A stretch of 64,000 nt of DNA, from the NCBI RefSeq assembly GCF_026342355.1, contig NZ_JAPEMV010000010.1:62001-126000 (forward strand). The letters run 5' to 3'. This stretch comes from Streptomyces sp. NBC_00249 (GTDB lineage Bacteria > Actinomycetota > Actinomycetes > Streptomycetales > Streptomycetaceae). Positions within the stretch are counted from its first letter, which is position 1, and every line of letters begins with the position of its first letter. Below the pieces are notes generated by a model. It was not told where the DNA came from. It did not search any database and saw only the letters and a list, made by a program, of their open reading frames with translations. This document shows, one piece after another, positions 7,206 through 16,513 of the stretch. Made by a program: the position numbers and the translations under genes.

Positions 7206-8651
7206 TCAGCCGCGCACGGCTGCGATGGATTCGGCCAGGGCCGAGGGGACGTCGGGGACAAGAGTGTGCGCGCCGTCGCGGACGACGTGGCGGCCGCCGA
7301 CCACCGTGTGGCGGACGTCCGCCGCCGTCGCGGCGAAGACGGCCGTCTCGGCGCCGAGCCGCGGCAGCGGCCCGGCCGTGCGTACGGAGTCCAGCGCGAC
7401 GGTGGTGAAGTCGGCGAGCGCGCCCGCCTCCAGGCGGCCCGCGTCGGACAGGCCGAGGGCTGCGTGGCCGTCGGCGGAGGCCGCGGTGAGCAGGGCGTTC
7501 GCCGTCCAATGGCCCCGGGTGTGGCTGCGCAGGCGCTCGTTGAGCTCCATCGCGCGGGCCTCCTCCAGCAGGTCGATCACCGCGTGGCTGTCGCTGCCCA
7601 GGGACAGCGGGCTGCCCGCGCGCTGGAGGCGGGTGGCCGGGCCGATGCCGTCCGCGAGGTCGCGTTCGGTGGTGGGGCACATGCAGGTACCGGTGCCGGT
7701 GCCGCCGAGGAGGGCGATGTCGGTGTCGGTGAGGTGCGTGTTGTGGACGCCGGTGGTGCGCGGGCCGAGCACCCCGTGGTCGGCGAGGAGCTCGGTGGGG
7801 GTGCGGCCGTGGGCGGCCCGGCAGGCGTCGTTCTCCGCGGTCTGCTCGGAGAGGTGGACGTGCAGCGGGGCCCGCCGCTCCTGGGCCCAGGCGGCGACGG
7901 TGGACAGCTGCCCGGCCGGGACGGCCCGCACCGAGTGGATCGCCGCGCCGACGAGGGCGTGCTCGCGGGGCTTGAGGGCGGAGACCCGCTCGGCCCAGGC
8001 GTCGGCGGTGCCGTCGGAGAAGCGCAGCTGGTGGGCGTTGGGGGCCTCGCCGAAACCGGAGGCCAGGTACGCGGTGTCCAGCAGGGTGATGCGGATCCCG
8101 GCGGCGGCGGCCGCCTCGATCAGGGCCTCGCCCATCGCGTTGGGGTCGGCGTAGGGGGCGCCGCCGGGGGCGTGGTGGACGTAGTGGAACTCGCCGACGT
8201 TCGTGATGCCGGCCAGCGCCATCTCGGCGTAAGTCGCACGTGCGAGCGAGAAGTAGCTGTCGGGGGTGAGTTTCTGCGCTACGCCGTACATCACCTCACG
8301 CCAGGACCAGAATGAATCCGGGGCTCGCCCCATGCCTCCCACCGCGCTTGCTCCCCTCCACTGCGGGGATGAACCCGCGTGCGAGTGAGCGTTGGCCAGT
8401 CCGGGAAGGGACTCGCTGGCGGCTTGCACCGTTCCACGAAGTGCGCGGTGGAAGGCATGGCTATGGGTATTGGCCAGGCCGGGGAGCGTGAGTCCGCGCA
8501 GCACCTCCGCGCCGGGCGGCGGGGTGTCCACGCCGGTGCGCAGGGCGGCGATCCGCCCGTCGGCGCCGGTCGCCAGGGCCACGCCCGGCTCGACGTGGGT
8601 GCCGAGCCAGGCGTGTTCCAGCCAGTACGTCTTCTCCGCGTTCAACTGCAC
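7206..8651 (-). CDS. hutF: Formimidoylglutamate deiminase with an unusual in-frame insertion
   Basis: 481 aa from GTG 8651, which overlaps the upstream gene end by 10 bases and has AAGGA five bases before it. HutF converts N-formimidoyl-L-glutamate to N-formyl-L-glutamate plus ammonia. Zinc-hydrolase features: ANTHSHAFHRALRG (H63, H65), VHLSEQTAEND, TGVHNTHLTD and LGSDSHA. Members I know are about 450 aa and run from RGTVQ almost directly to FWTWREVMY. Here about 34 residues (roughly 78-112) are inserted, including a second copy of LPGLANAHSHA (82-92). Codons from about 8228 to 8491 are unusually rich in A/T-ending forms compared with the rest of the gene. Whether the enzyme is still active is uncertain, because the insertion lies close to the first metal ligands. 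Confidence 0.93.
   Translation of the reverse strand: MQLNAEKTYWLEHAWLGTHVEPGVALATGADGRIAALRTGVDTPPPGAEVLRGLTLPGLANTHSHAFHRALRGTVQAASESLPGLANAHSHAGSSPQWRGASAVGGMGRAPDSFWSWREVMYGVAQKLTPDSYFSLARATYAEMALAGITNVGEFHYVHHAPGGAPYADPNAMGEALIEAAAAAGIRITLLDTAYLASGFGEAPNAHQLRFSDGTADAWAERVSALKPREHALVGAAIHSVRAVPAGQLSTVAAWAQERRAPLHVHLSEQTAENDACRAAHGRTPTELLADHGVLGPRTTGVHNTHLTDTDIALLGGTGTGTCMCPTTERDLADGIGPATRLQRAGSPLSLGSDSHAVIDLLEEARAMELNERLRSHTRGHWTANALLTAASADGHAALGLSDAGRLEAGALADFTTVALDSVRTAGPLPRLGAETAVFAATAADVRHTVVGGRHVVRDGAHTLVPDVPSALAESIAAVRG
8349..8376. repeat. Type I-E CRISPR-repeat-like 28-mer inside hutF, with adjacent 32-nt spacer-like copy
   Basis: Within the hutF insertion the plus strand carries TGCTCCCC, a 6-nt centre, then GCGGGGATGAACCC. 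This is the layout of actinobacterial type I-E repeats (CTCCCCGC...GCGGGGATGAAC), with one stem mismatch. The next 32 bases (8377-8408) have the length of a type I-E spacer and encode, on the minus strand, LPGLANAHSHA, the hutF active-site peptide. There is no second repeat, so it is not an array. The resemblance is seen in the sequence; the CRISPR origin is inference. Confidence 0.45.
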
Positions 8652-9963
8652 GCGAGTCCTTCCAGTACGTCGGCGAGGGCGAGGACTCCGGCCACGCAGT
8701 CGTCCTCGGCGGCGAACTCCTTCGGGGAGTGGGAGACGCCGGTGGGGTTGCGTACGAACAGCATCGCGGTCGGGACGGCGGCGGAGAGGATTCCGGCGTC
8801 GTGTCCCGCCCCGGTGCCGAGGACGGGCAGGGACCCGCCGAGGATGCGGTTCATCTCGTCGCGCAGGGCGTGTTCGAACTCCACGACCGGGGTGAAGGAC
8901 TCCCGGACGACGGCGAGGTCGGTGCCGTCCTGGCCGGCGCGCTCGCGGGCGGCCTTCTCGATGGCGGTGACCACCGTGTCGAGGGTGGCCTGGTCGGCGG
9001 CGCGGGAGTCGAGCCAGCCCCGGACGAGGGAGGGGATGGCGTTGACCCCGTTGGGTTCGACGGAGATCTTCCCGAAGGTGGCGACGGCACCGGCGAGGGC
9101 CGCCTCCTGGCGGGCGGCCAGCACGGTCGCCGCGTACGTGAGCATCGGGTCGCGGCGGTCGACCAGGCGGGTGGTGCCCGCGTGGTTGGCCTCGCCGTGG
9201 AAGTCGAACCGCCAGCGGCCGTGCGGCCAGATCGCGGAGGCGATGCCGACGCGGTCGCCGGACAGGTCGAGGGCGCGGCCCTGTTCCACGTGCAGTTCGA
9301 CGAAGGCGCCGATGCGGGCGAGGCGTTCGGGGTCGGCGCCGATCGCCTCGGGGTCGTACCCGGCCCGCTCCATGGCCTGGGGCAGGGAGGTGCCGTCGGC
9401 GTCGCGGAGCTCGTACGCCTTCTCCTTGGTCAGCTGTCCGGCGGCGAGCCGGGAGCCGACGCAGGCGAGGCCGAAGCGGGCGCCCTCCTCGTCACCGAAG
9501 TTGGTGATGGCCAGCGGCCTGGAGAACTCCGCACCCCTGGCGCGGAGTTCGTCCAGGGCCGCGAAGGAGGACACCACGCCGAGGGGGCCGTCGAAGGCCC
9601 CGCCGTCGGGGACGGAGTCCAGGTGCGAGCCGGTGACGACGGCGTCCCCGGCGAGGGGGTCGCCGAGCCAGGCCCACTGGTTGCCGTTGCGGTCCACCTC
9701 GTAGGTGAGCCCGCGGGACTCGGCCTGCGCCCGGAACCAGGCGCGGCAGTCCTGGTCCGCGCCGGTCCATGCGTACCGGCGGTACCCGCGGCTGCCGCTG
9801 TCGCGGCCGATGGGGGCGAGGTCGGCCCACATGGCGTGGAACGAGCCGGCCCCGCCGGCGTTCGAGGCGCCGCCGGAGGCAAATTCAGCCTCGCCGGCGT
9901 TCGAGGCGCGGGGTCCGGGGCGGAGCCCCGGGAGCGGCGCCGCGCCCGGGATCTCGGCCTCGC

Positions 9964-9967
<4 letters not shown>
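8642..9967 (-). CDS. M20-family amidohydrolase (allantoate amidohydrolase-like) of the hut operon
   Basis: 441 aa from GTG 9967, which shares a GTGA overlap with the hutU stop. Zinc ligand motifs of the M20 / N-carbamoylase-allantoate amidohydrolase group are present: TGSHLDSVPDGG, NFGDEEGARFG, ELHVEQGRAL, and the C-terminal HSPKEF. Such enzymes cleave N-carbamoyl or N-acyl bonds of amino acids. Its position between hutU and hutF and the absence of hutG suggest it could deformylate N-formylglutamate; this is inference. Residues about 9-41 (PLPGLRPGPRASNAG... with ASNAG twice) are encoded by a dispersed intergenic repeat, so the N-terminus is an acquired extension; the conserved protein begins near MWADLAPIGRDS. 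Confidence 0.88.
9854..9937. repeat. Dispersed Streptomyces-type repeat within the 5' coding end of the M20 gene
   Basis: A 17-bp exact direct repeat (9854-9870 and 9893-9909, offset 39 bases) is followed by a GGTCCGGGGCGGAGCCCC palindromic core. The second half closely matches copies at 7121-7172 and, inverted, 62733-62795. Those copies are intergenic; this one is translated in frame. Confidence 0.7.
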
Positions 9968-11649
<1,682 letters not shown>

Positions 11650-11675
11650 GGCGGTGCCTCCTCCGGTGTTGGTCA

Positions 11676-11706
11676 ATCTATTCACATCCTGGCGGCATGA
11701 ATAGAT
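11676..11706. promoter_or_regulatory. Operator-like inverted repeat between hutU and the divergent decarboxylase
   Basis: A perfect 9-bp inverted repeat, ATCTATTCA at 11676-11684 and TGAATAGAT at 11698-11706 (13-nt spacing), lies 27-57 bases upstream of the hutU start. The same TGAATA core recurs before the nearby RpiR-type gene (reverse strand of 14014-14022). It may be that regulator's target. Confidence 0.6.
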
Positions 11707-11744
11707 CCAGTCAACAGCTGCGGGCGGGTCCGCCGGATGATGGG

Positions 11745-13130
11745 ATGGCGGACATGGCCGCCGAGACGCACGCACACGGCACGTACCCCGACCCCTCCGC
11801 CCCCGCGTCCCCGCCCCGTGACCTGGTCGTACGGGCCGCCGTGGAGCAGGGGCTGCTGGACTCCGAGCCGGTGGTCTGCCTGCTGGACGCGGCCGGGATC
11901 CGCGCCTCCGCCGCCGCGCTGAACGGGGCCTTCGCCGCCGCCGTGGCGCCCGGGACCCCGGTCCTGCACGCCTTCGCGGTGAAGGCCGCCCCACTGGTCC
12001 CGGTCCTGCGGCTGCTCGCCGACGCGGGCATCGGCTGCGAGGTCGCGAGCCCCGGGGAGCTGGCGCTGGCCCGGGCGGCCGGGGTCCCGGCGGAGCGGAT
12101 CGTGCTGGACTCCCCCGCGAAGACGGAGGCCGAGCTGCGCGAGGCCCTCGCCCTGGGCGTCGCCGTCAACGCCGACAACCGCCAGGAGCTGGAGCGGCTC
12201 GACGCACTCGTCGCGGCGGCACCGACGGCGTCCCCGCTCGGCGTCCGGATCAACCCGCAGACGGGCGCGGGCACCATCGACGCCCTCTCCACCGCGACCG
12301 CAACCTCCAAGTTCGGGATCGCCCTGCGGGACCCCGGCGCCCGCGAGTGGCTCGTACGGGCCTACGTGCGGCGGCCGTGGCTGACCCGGCTGCACACCCA
12401 CTCGGGCTCGCAGGGGGTGCCGCTGGCGCTGATCGCGGAGGGCGTGCGGGAGCTGCACGCGCTGGCCGAGGAGATCAACGCGGCGGCCGGGCGGCGCCAG
12501 GTCGACACCCTGGACATCGGCGGCGGCCTGCCCGTGAACTTCGCCTCCGACGCGCACACCCCCACGTACGGGCAGTACGCGCGGGCCCTGCGCGAGGCCG
12601 TGCCGGCACTGTTCGACGGCTCGTACGGCCTGGTCACGGAGTTCGGCCGGTCACTGCTGGCCAAGCACGGCACGGTGCTCACCCGGGTCGAGTACACGAA
12701 GGTGACGGGCGGCCGCCCCATCGCCGTGACCCACGCGGGCGTCCAGCTGGCCACCCGCACCGTGTACGCCCCGGCGGCCTGGCCGCTGCGGATCCTCCCG
12801 TACGACGCGAAGGGCGCCCCCAAGGACGGCCCGCCGGTCGCCCAGGACGTGGCGGGCCCGGCCTGTTTCGCGGGGGACCTCCTCGCCACCGCCCGGGAGC
12901 TGCCGGAACTCGCGCCGGGCGACGTGCTGGCCGTCCCCGACACGGGCGCGTACTTCTTCACGGCCCACTACGGCTACAACAGCCTCCCCCGCCCGGCCGT
13001 CCACGGGTTCACGGCCGGCCCGGACGGCGGCGTCCGCTTCACCCTGGCCCGCCCGGCACAGTCGGCCGCCGCCCTCGTGGCGGAGGCGGGCGGCGCCCTG
13101 CGCGACGCGCTGCTCCAGCCGCCGCTCTAG
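11745..13130 (+). CDS. PLP-dependent decarboxylase of the diaminopimelate decarboxylase family
   Basis: 461 aa from ATG 11745; an upstream ATG at 11697 is in frame but lies inside the operator-like repeat, so the later start is preferred without certainty. The fold-type III PLP features are visible: the Schiff-base lysine in HAFAVKAAP, GCEVASPGEL, GVRINPQTG, HTHSGSQG and the phosphate-binding LDIGGGLPVNF, with the substrate-loop-like CFAGD(L) and a final NSLPRPAV. The protein is in the LysA / ornithine-arginine decarboxylase superfamily. The main lysA is usually elsewhere, and CFAGDLL differs from the CESGD of true LysA, so its substrate is open. It is divergent from hutU and ends 12 bases from the convergent RpiR regulator. 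Confidence 0.8.
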   Translation: MADMAAETHAHGTYPDPSAPASPPRDLVVRAAVEQGLLDSEPVVCLLDAAGIRASAAALNGAFAAAVAPGTPVLHAFAVKAAPLVPVLRLLADAGIGCEVASPGELALARAAGVPAERIVLDSPAKTEAELREALALGVAVNADNRQELERLDALVAAAPTASPLGVRINPQTGAGTIDALSTATATSKFGIALRDPGAREWLVRAYVRRPWLTRLHTHSGSQGVPLALIAEGVRELHALAEEINAAAGRRQVDTLDIGGGLPVNFASDAHTPTYGQYARALREAVPALFDGSYGLVTEFGRSLLAKHGTVLTRVEYTKVTGGRPIAVTHAGVQLATRTVYAPAAWPLRILPYDAKGAPKDGPPVAQDVAGPACFAGDLLATARELPELAPGDVLAVPDTGAYFFTAHYGYNSLPRPAVHGFTAGPDGGVRFTLARPAQSAAALVAEAGGALRDALLQPPL

Positions 13131-13142
13131 GGCCCGCCCGGC

Positions 13143-13985
13143 CTACTCGACGAACAGCCCGCGCGCCGCGGCCCGCGCGTCGAAGGCCTCCAGTCGTGCC
13201 TGGGCGTCCGGCAGCGCGTCCGCCATCGCCTCCAGCAGCACCCGCCCCAGCAGCATCGGCGCGCACGCCGTGTCGAAGGCCAGCCCCGTCCCGACGGGCG
13301 CCGGGATCAGCAGGTCCGAGCTGCGGGCGACGGGCGCGAAGGCCGAGTCGGCGACCGTCACCACGGTCAGCCCGGCCGCGCGGGCGTGGTCCAGGGCTTC
13401 CACCACCTCACGGGGGTGGCGGGGCAGCGCGAAGCACAGCAGCGCGGAGGCCCCGGCCGAGGCGGCCGCGTCGATCCGGTCGGCGAGCATGGAGCCGCCC
13501 TCGTCGAGGAGCCGTACGTCCGGGTGCACCTTCCCCGCGAAGTACGCGAACCCGCGCGCCTGCGAGGACGCCGCCCGCAGCCCGAGCACCGGCAGCGGCC
13601 GCGAGGCGGCCAGGACCCGGCCGGCCTCCTCGACGGGCGCCGGGTCGGCGAGCATCGCCGCGAGCCGCCGCAGGTTCTCGATCTCCCCCTGGACGGCCTG
13701 CTGGTACTCGTTGTACGACTCCTCGCGCACCGGCTCCGGCCGCCCGGCGGGCGCCACCTCGCGCAGGTGCCGGCGCAGCGCCGGGTACCCGTCGAAGCCC
13801 AGGGCCACCGCGAAGCGGGTCACCGACGGCTGGCTCACCCCGGCCAGCTCGGCCAGTTCCACGCTCGACAGGAACGGCACCTCCGCGGCGCCGCGGACCA
13901 TGCAGTGCGCGATGCGCCTCTGGGTCGGCGTCAGCCGGTGCCCCTCGAACAGCTTCTGCAGCCGCGCGGCCGGGCTGTCGCTCAT
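13143..13985 (-). CDS. MurR/RpiR-family transcriptional regulator
   Basis: 280 aa from ATG 13985, preceded by GGAGGGG; a longer in-frame start at 14027 is possible. The N-terminal helix-turn-helix (about residues 1-77) contains LSSVELAELAGVSQPSVTRF, characteristic of the HTH_6 domain. The C-terminal SIS domain (about 115-250), with GLRAASSQARGFAYF and LLCFALPRHPREVV, normally senses a phosphosugar or related small molecule. It lies next to the decarboxylase and hut genes; the shared TGAATA motif upstream of hutU and of its own gene suggests local control and autoregulation. The ligand is not known. Confidence 0.87.
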   Translation of the reverse strand: MSDSPAARLQKLFEGHRLTPTQRRIAHCMVRGAAEVPFLSSVELAELAGVSQPSVTRFAVALGFDGYPALRRHLREVAPAGRPEPVREESYNEYQQAVQGEIENLRRLAAMLADPAPVEEAGRVLAASRPLPVLGLRAASSQARGFAYFAGKVHPDVRLLDEGGSMLADRIDAAASAGASALLCFALPRHPREVVEALDHARAAGLTVVTVADSAFAPVARSSDLLIPAPVGTGLAFDTACAPMLLGRVLLEAMADALPDAQARLEAFDARAAARGLFVE

Positions 13986-14013
13986 AGCCGTCCCCTCCGT
14001 CCCGTCCCCGGTG

Positions 14014-14053
14014 AGATATTCAGTCACGCTGCACTCTGCATGTGGTTATGCAG
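14014..14053 (-). promoter_or_regulatory. Promoter/operator region of the RpiR-type gene
   Basis: CTGCAT (14036-14041) and ATGCAG (14048-14053) form an inverted repeat with 6-nt spacing, and AGATATTCA (14014-14022) resembles one half of the hutU operator. Both are placed for autoregulation. Confidence 0.4.
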
Positions 14054-14150
14054 CTCGGCAACCCGCGCCCGCGATCCGGACCCGCGCACCCCGGAGATAC
14101 GGGGGCTAACCCCAGTGCGGGGGGCTCCGCCGGTTCCTACGGTGGGGGTC

Positions 14151-14531
14151 ATGACAGCCCTCTCGCCGCAGGCCCAGGAGCTCAAGAAGGAACTCGCCGC
14201 GACCCTCGACGCCCGGCGCGAGCTGGGTCCCGAGTACGAGGCCGCGCTGGTGGAGTCGTTCGTCGAGAAGATCGACACACAGGTCCGCCGGCGCCTCGCC
14301 GAGGAACGCCTGCTGACCGCCCGGGGCGGGACGCAGCCGGGCTGGGCGGCGGAGGGCGGCCTCGCGGAACGCTTCGGCTTCGCCGTCGTGACCCTGGTGC
14401 TGGCGATCCCGCTGTCCGCGATCGGGGCCGCGCAGGCGGGGCTCGGCGGGCTGCTGGTCGCCTGGGGCGGCATCGTGGGCGTCAACCTGGCCCATCGGCT
14501 CCGCCGGGGCGACGCGAACCCCCGCGGCTGA
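14151..14531 (+). CDS. Small membrane protein, function unknown
   Basis: 126 aa from ATG 14151. The first 65 residues are charged and helical (LKKELAATLDARRELGPEYEAALVESFVEKID), followed by two hydrophobic segments (FGFAVVTLVLAIPLSAIG and GLGGLLVAWGGIVGVNLA) and a short RRGD tail. The layout is that of the short actinobacterial integral membrane proteins with a cytoplasmic amphipathic head; I cannot name a family. The palindrome-like GGGGGCTAACCCC (14099-14112) upstream may belong to its promoter and resembles the GGGGTTAACCCC before the ABC operon at 58.4 kb. Confidence 0.75.
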   Translation: MTALSPQAQELKKELAATLDARRELGPEYEAALVESFVEKIDTQVRRRLAEERLLTARGGTQPGWAAEGGLAERFGFAVVTLVLAIPLSAIGAAQAGLGGLLVAWGGIVGVNLAHRLRRGDANPRG

Positions 14532-14580
14532 TCCCGCACGACCCCGGGCTGCGCCCAGGCCTCCAGGCCCGCCCACCGTC

Positions 14581-14650
14581 GCCGTCCGGGTGCGGGTCCG
14601 TTCCCGGGGGCCAGCCCCCGGACCCCCGCTCCTCAAATGCCGGAGGGGCT
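14581..14650. repeat. Dispersed 70-bp repeat, copy 1
   Basis: This stretch matches 62825-62894 at 66 of 70 positions. Its core is a CCCGGGGGCCAGCCCCCGG palindrome followed by CTCCTCAAATGCCGGAGGGG. It lies 50 bases past the small membrane gene and may help end its transcript. Confidence 0.75.
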
Positions 14651-14727
14651 TATTTGGCCGACGCAGCGGGTTGGGCGCGGCGCCGTCGAGGCAGGATTCG
14701 GGCGGCCCCGGCTCGCACCGCGAGCCG

Positions 14728-14787
14728 AAAAAAAGGGGGACCGCCGGCACCCCTGGTTGCCCAGGGGGCGGGACGACGGCGGTCCCC
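14728..14787 (-). terminator. Rho-independent terminator of cbs with T-tract
   Basis: On the minus strand a two-part hairpin (outer stem 14736-14746 with 14777-14787; inner stem CCCCTGG/CCAGGGG at 14750-14756 and 14761-14767) is followed by seven T residues (14728-14734). This is a textbook intrinsic terminator about 210 bases after the cbs stop. Bases 14788-14996 between it and cbs show no gene. Confidence 0.85.
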
Positions 14788-14996
14788 TCACGGGACACGG
14801 GCCGGGTCAGGGCCGTCCGCGTCCTTGGCGGCCTCGCGGTCCGGGAGCCGCTCCGGAGCTGCGTGGACGCCGTTCGTGGTGTCGGCCGGGTGTCCGGTCT
14901 CCCGGTGTTCCCCGCCGACAACCACCACTGTGCCCGCACCGTGTTAAGCCGGTGCTGCCGCTACGTGTCGGGCCCGTACCGTTTGCGCGAAGGGTG

Positions 14997-16382
14997 TTAC
15001 TTCGCGCCCTTGGCGAGGAACGCCAGGAGGTCCTGACGGCTCACCACACCGGTGGGCTTGCCCTCGACGAGCACGATCGCCGCGTCGGCCTCGCCGAGCA
15101 CCGCCATCAGTTCGGAGACGGGCTCGCCGGAGCCGACCTGCGGCAGCGGGGAGCTCATGTGCTTCTCCAGCGGGTCGGTCAGGGAGGCCCGCTGCGCGAA
15201 GAGCGCCGCGAGGAGTTCCTTCTCGACGACGGAGCCGATGACCTCGGCGGCCATGACGTCAGGGTGGCCGGCGCCGGGCTTGACGATGGGCATCTGCGAG
15301 ACGCCGTACTCGCGCAGGACCTCGATGGCCTCGCCGACGGTCTCCTCGGGGTGCATGTGGACGAGGGAGGGGATGCCGCCCTCCTTGTCGGCGAGGACGT
15401 CGCCGATGCGCGCGGCGGGCCCGGCCTCCTCCAGGAAGCCGTGTCCGGCCATCCACTCGTCGCTGAAGATCTTGCTGAGGTAGCCGCGGCCGCTGTCGGG
15501 CAGCAGGACGACGACCACGTCGTCGGGGCCGAGGCCCTCGGCGGCGCGGAGCGCGGCGACGACGGCCATGCCGCAGGAGCCGCCGACGAGGAGGCCCTCC
15601 TCCTTGGCGAGGCGGCGGGTCATCTGGAAGGAGTCCTTGTCGGACACCGCGATGATCTCGTCGGTCACGTTGCGGTCGTAGGCGGTCGGCCAGAAGTCCT
15701 CGCCGACGCCCTCGACGAGGTACGGGCGGCCCGAGCCGCCGGAGTAGACGGAGCCCTCGGGGTCGGCGCCGATGACCTTGACCTTGCCGCCGGACACCTC
15801 CTTGAGGTAGCCGCCGGTGCCGGAGATGGTGCCGCCGGTGCCGACGCCCGCGACGAAGTGGGTGATCTTCCCGTCCGTCTGGTCCCACAGCTCGGGGCCG
15901 GTGGTCTCGTAGTGCGAACGGGGGTTGTTCGGGTTGCTGTACTGGTCGGGCTTCCAGGCGCCGGGCTCGCGCGCGAGGCGGTCGGACACGTTGTAGTACG
16001 AGTCCGGGTGCTCGGGGTCGACGGCGGTCGGGCAGACCACGACCTCGGCGCCGTACGCGCGCATCACGTTGATCTTGTCCATGGACACCTTGTCAGGGCA
16101 GACGAAGATGCACTTGTAGCCCTTCTGCTGGGCCACGATGGCGAGTCCGACGCCGGTGTTGCCGCTGGTCGGCTCCACGATGGTGCCGCCGGGCTTGAGG
16201 GCACCGCTCTGCTCGGCGGCCTCGATCATCCGGACGGCGATCCGGTCCTTCACGGATCCACCGGGGTTGAAGTACTCGACCTTCGCAAGGACGGTGGCCT
16301 GCAGGCCTTCGGTCACACGGTTGAGCTTCACCAGCGGGGTGTTGCCGACGAGGCTGATCATCGAGTCGTGGAATTGCACCAT
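14997..16382 (-). CDS. cbs: Cystathionine beta-synthase (PLP domain plus CBS pair)
   Basis: 461 aa from ATG 16382 (GGAGA three bases upstream; a TTG three codons earlier is possible). It condenses serine with homocysteine to cystathionine in reverse transsulfuration. The catalytic domain (about 1-325) shows the PLP lysine in NPGGSVKDR, EPTSGNTGVGLA, the phosphate-binding GVGTGGTISGTGG and GGSCGMAV. Residues about 335-461 are two CBS domains (VLREYGVSQMPIV and PTGVVSRQDLLAFL) that typically bind adenosyl ligands. The PEGSVYSGG segment fits CBS rather than a plain cysteine synthase. The divergent SGNH gene lies 131 bases away. Confidence 0.94.
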   Translation of the reverse strand: MVQFHDSMISLVGNTPLVKLNRVTEGLQATVLAKVEYFNPGGSVKDRIAVRMIEAAEQSGALKPGGTIVEPTSGNTGVGLAIVAQQKGYKCIFVCPDKVSMDKINVMRAYGAEVVVCPTAVDPEHPDSYYNVSDRLAREPGAWKPDQYSNPNNPRSHYETTGPELWDQTDGKITHFVAGVGTGGTISGTGGYLKEVSGGKVKVIGADPEGSVYSGGSGRPYLVEGVGEDFWPTAYDRNVTDEIIAVSDKDSFQMTRRLAKEEGLLVGGSCGMAVVAALRAAEGLGPDDVVVVLLPDSGRGYLSKIFSDEWMAGHGFLEEAGPAARIGDVLADKEGGIPSLVHMHPEETVGEAIEVLREYGVSQMPIVKPGAGHPDVMAAEVIGSVVEKELLAALFAQRASLTDPLEKHMSSPLPQVGSGEPVSELMAVLGEADAAIVLVEGKPTGVVSRQDLLAFLAKGAK

Positions 16383-16513
16383 GTTCTCCAAGGAGGGGAC
16401 TCCACGGGTTCTCCGGGAGGTCCGGCCAGAGTATGCGGAAAGGGATTGGCCGACCGGCCGTACGGGGCAGGAAGGTCAACAAGGCCCGAGACGGAATCGA
16501 GGTGGCCTGAAGG

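Noticed and set aside
8316..8376. Second CRISPR repeat at 8310-8319 (GAATGAATCC) giving a short array in hutF
   Set aside because: Only about 8 of 10 bases agree, the spacing to the first repeat (57) is not that of a type I-E array, and the bases encode the conserved DSFWSWREV segment.
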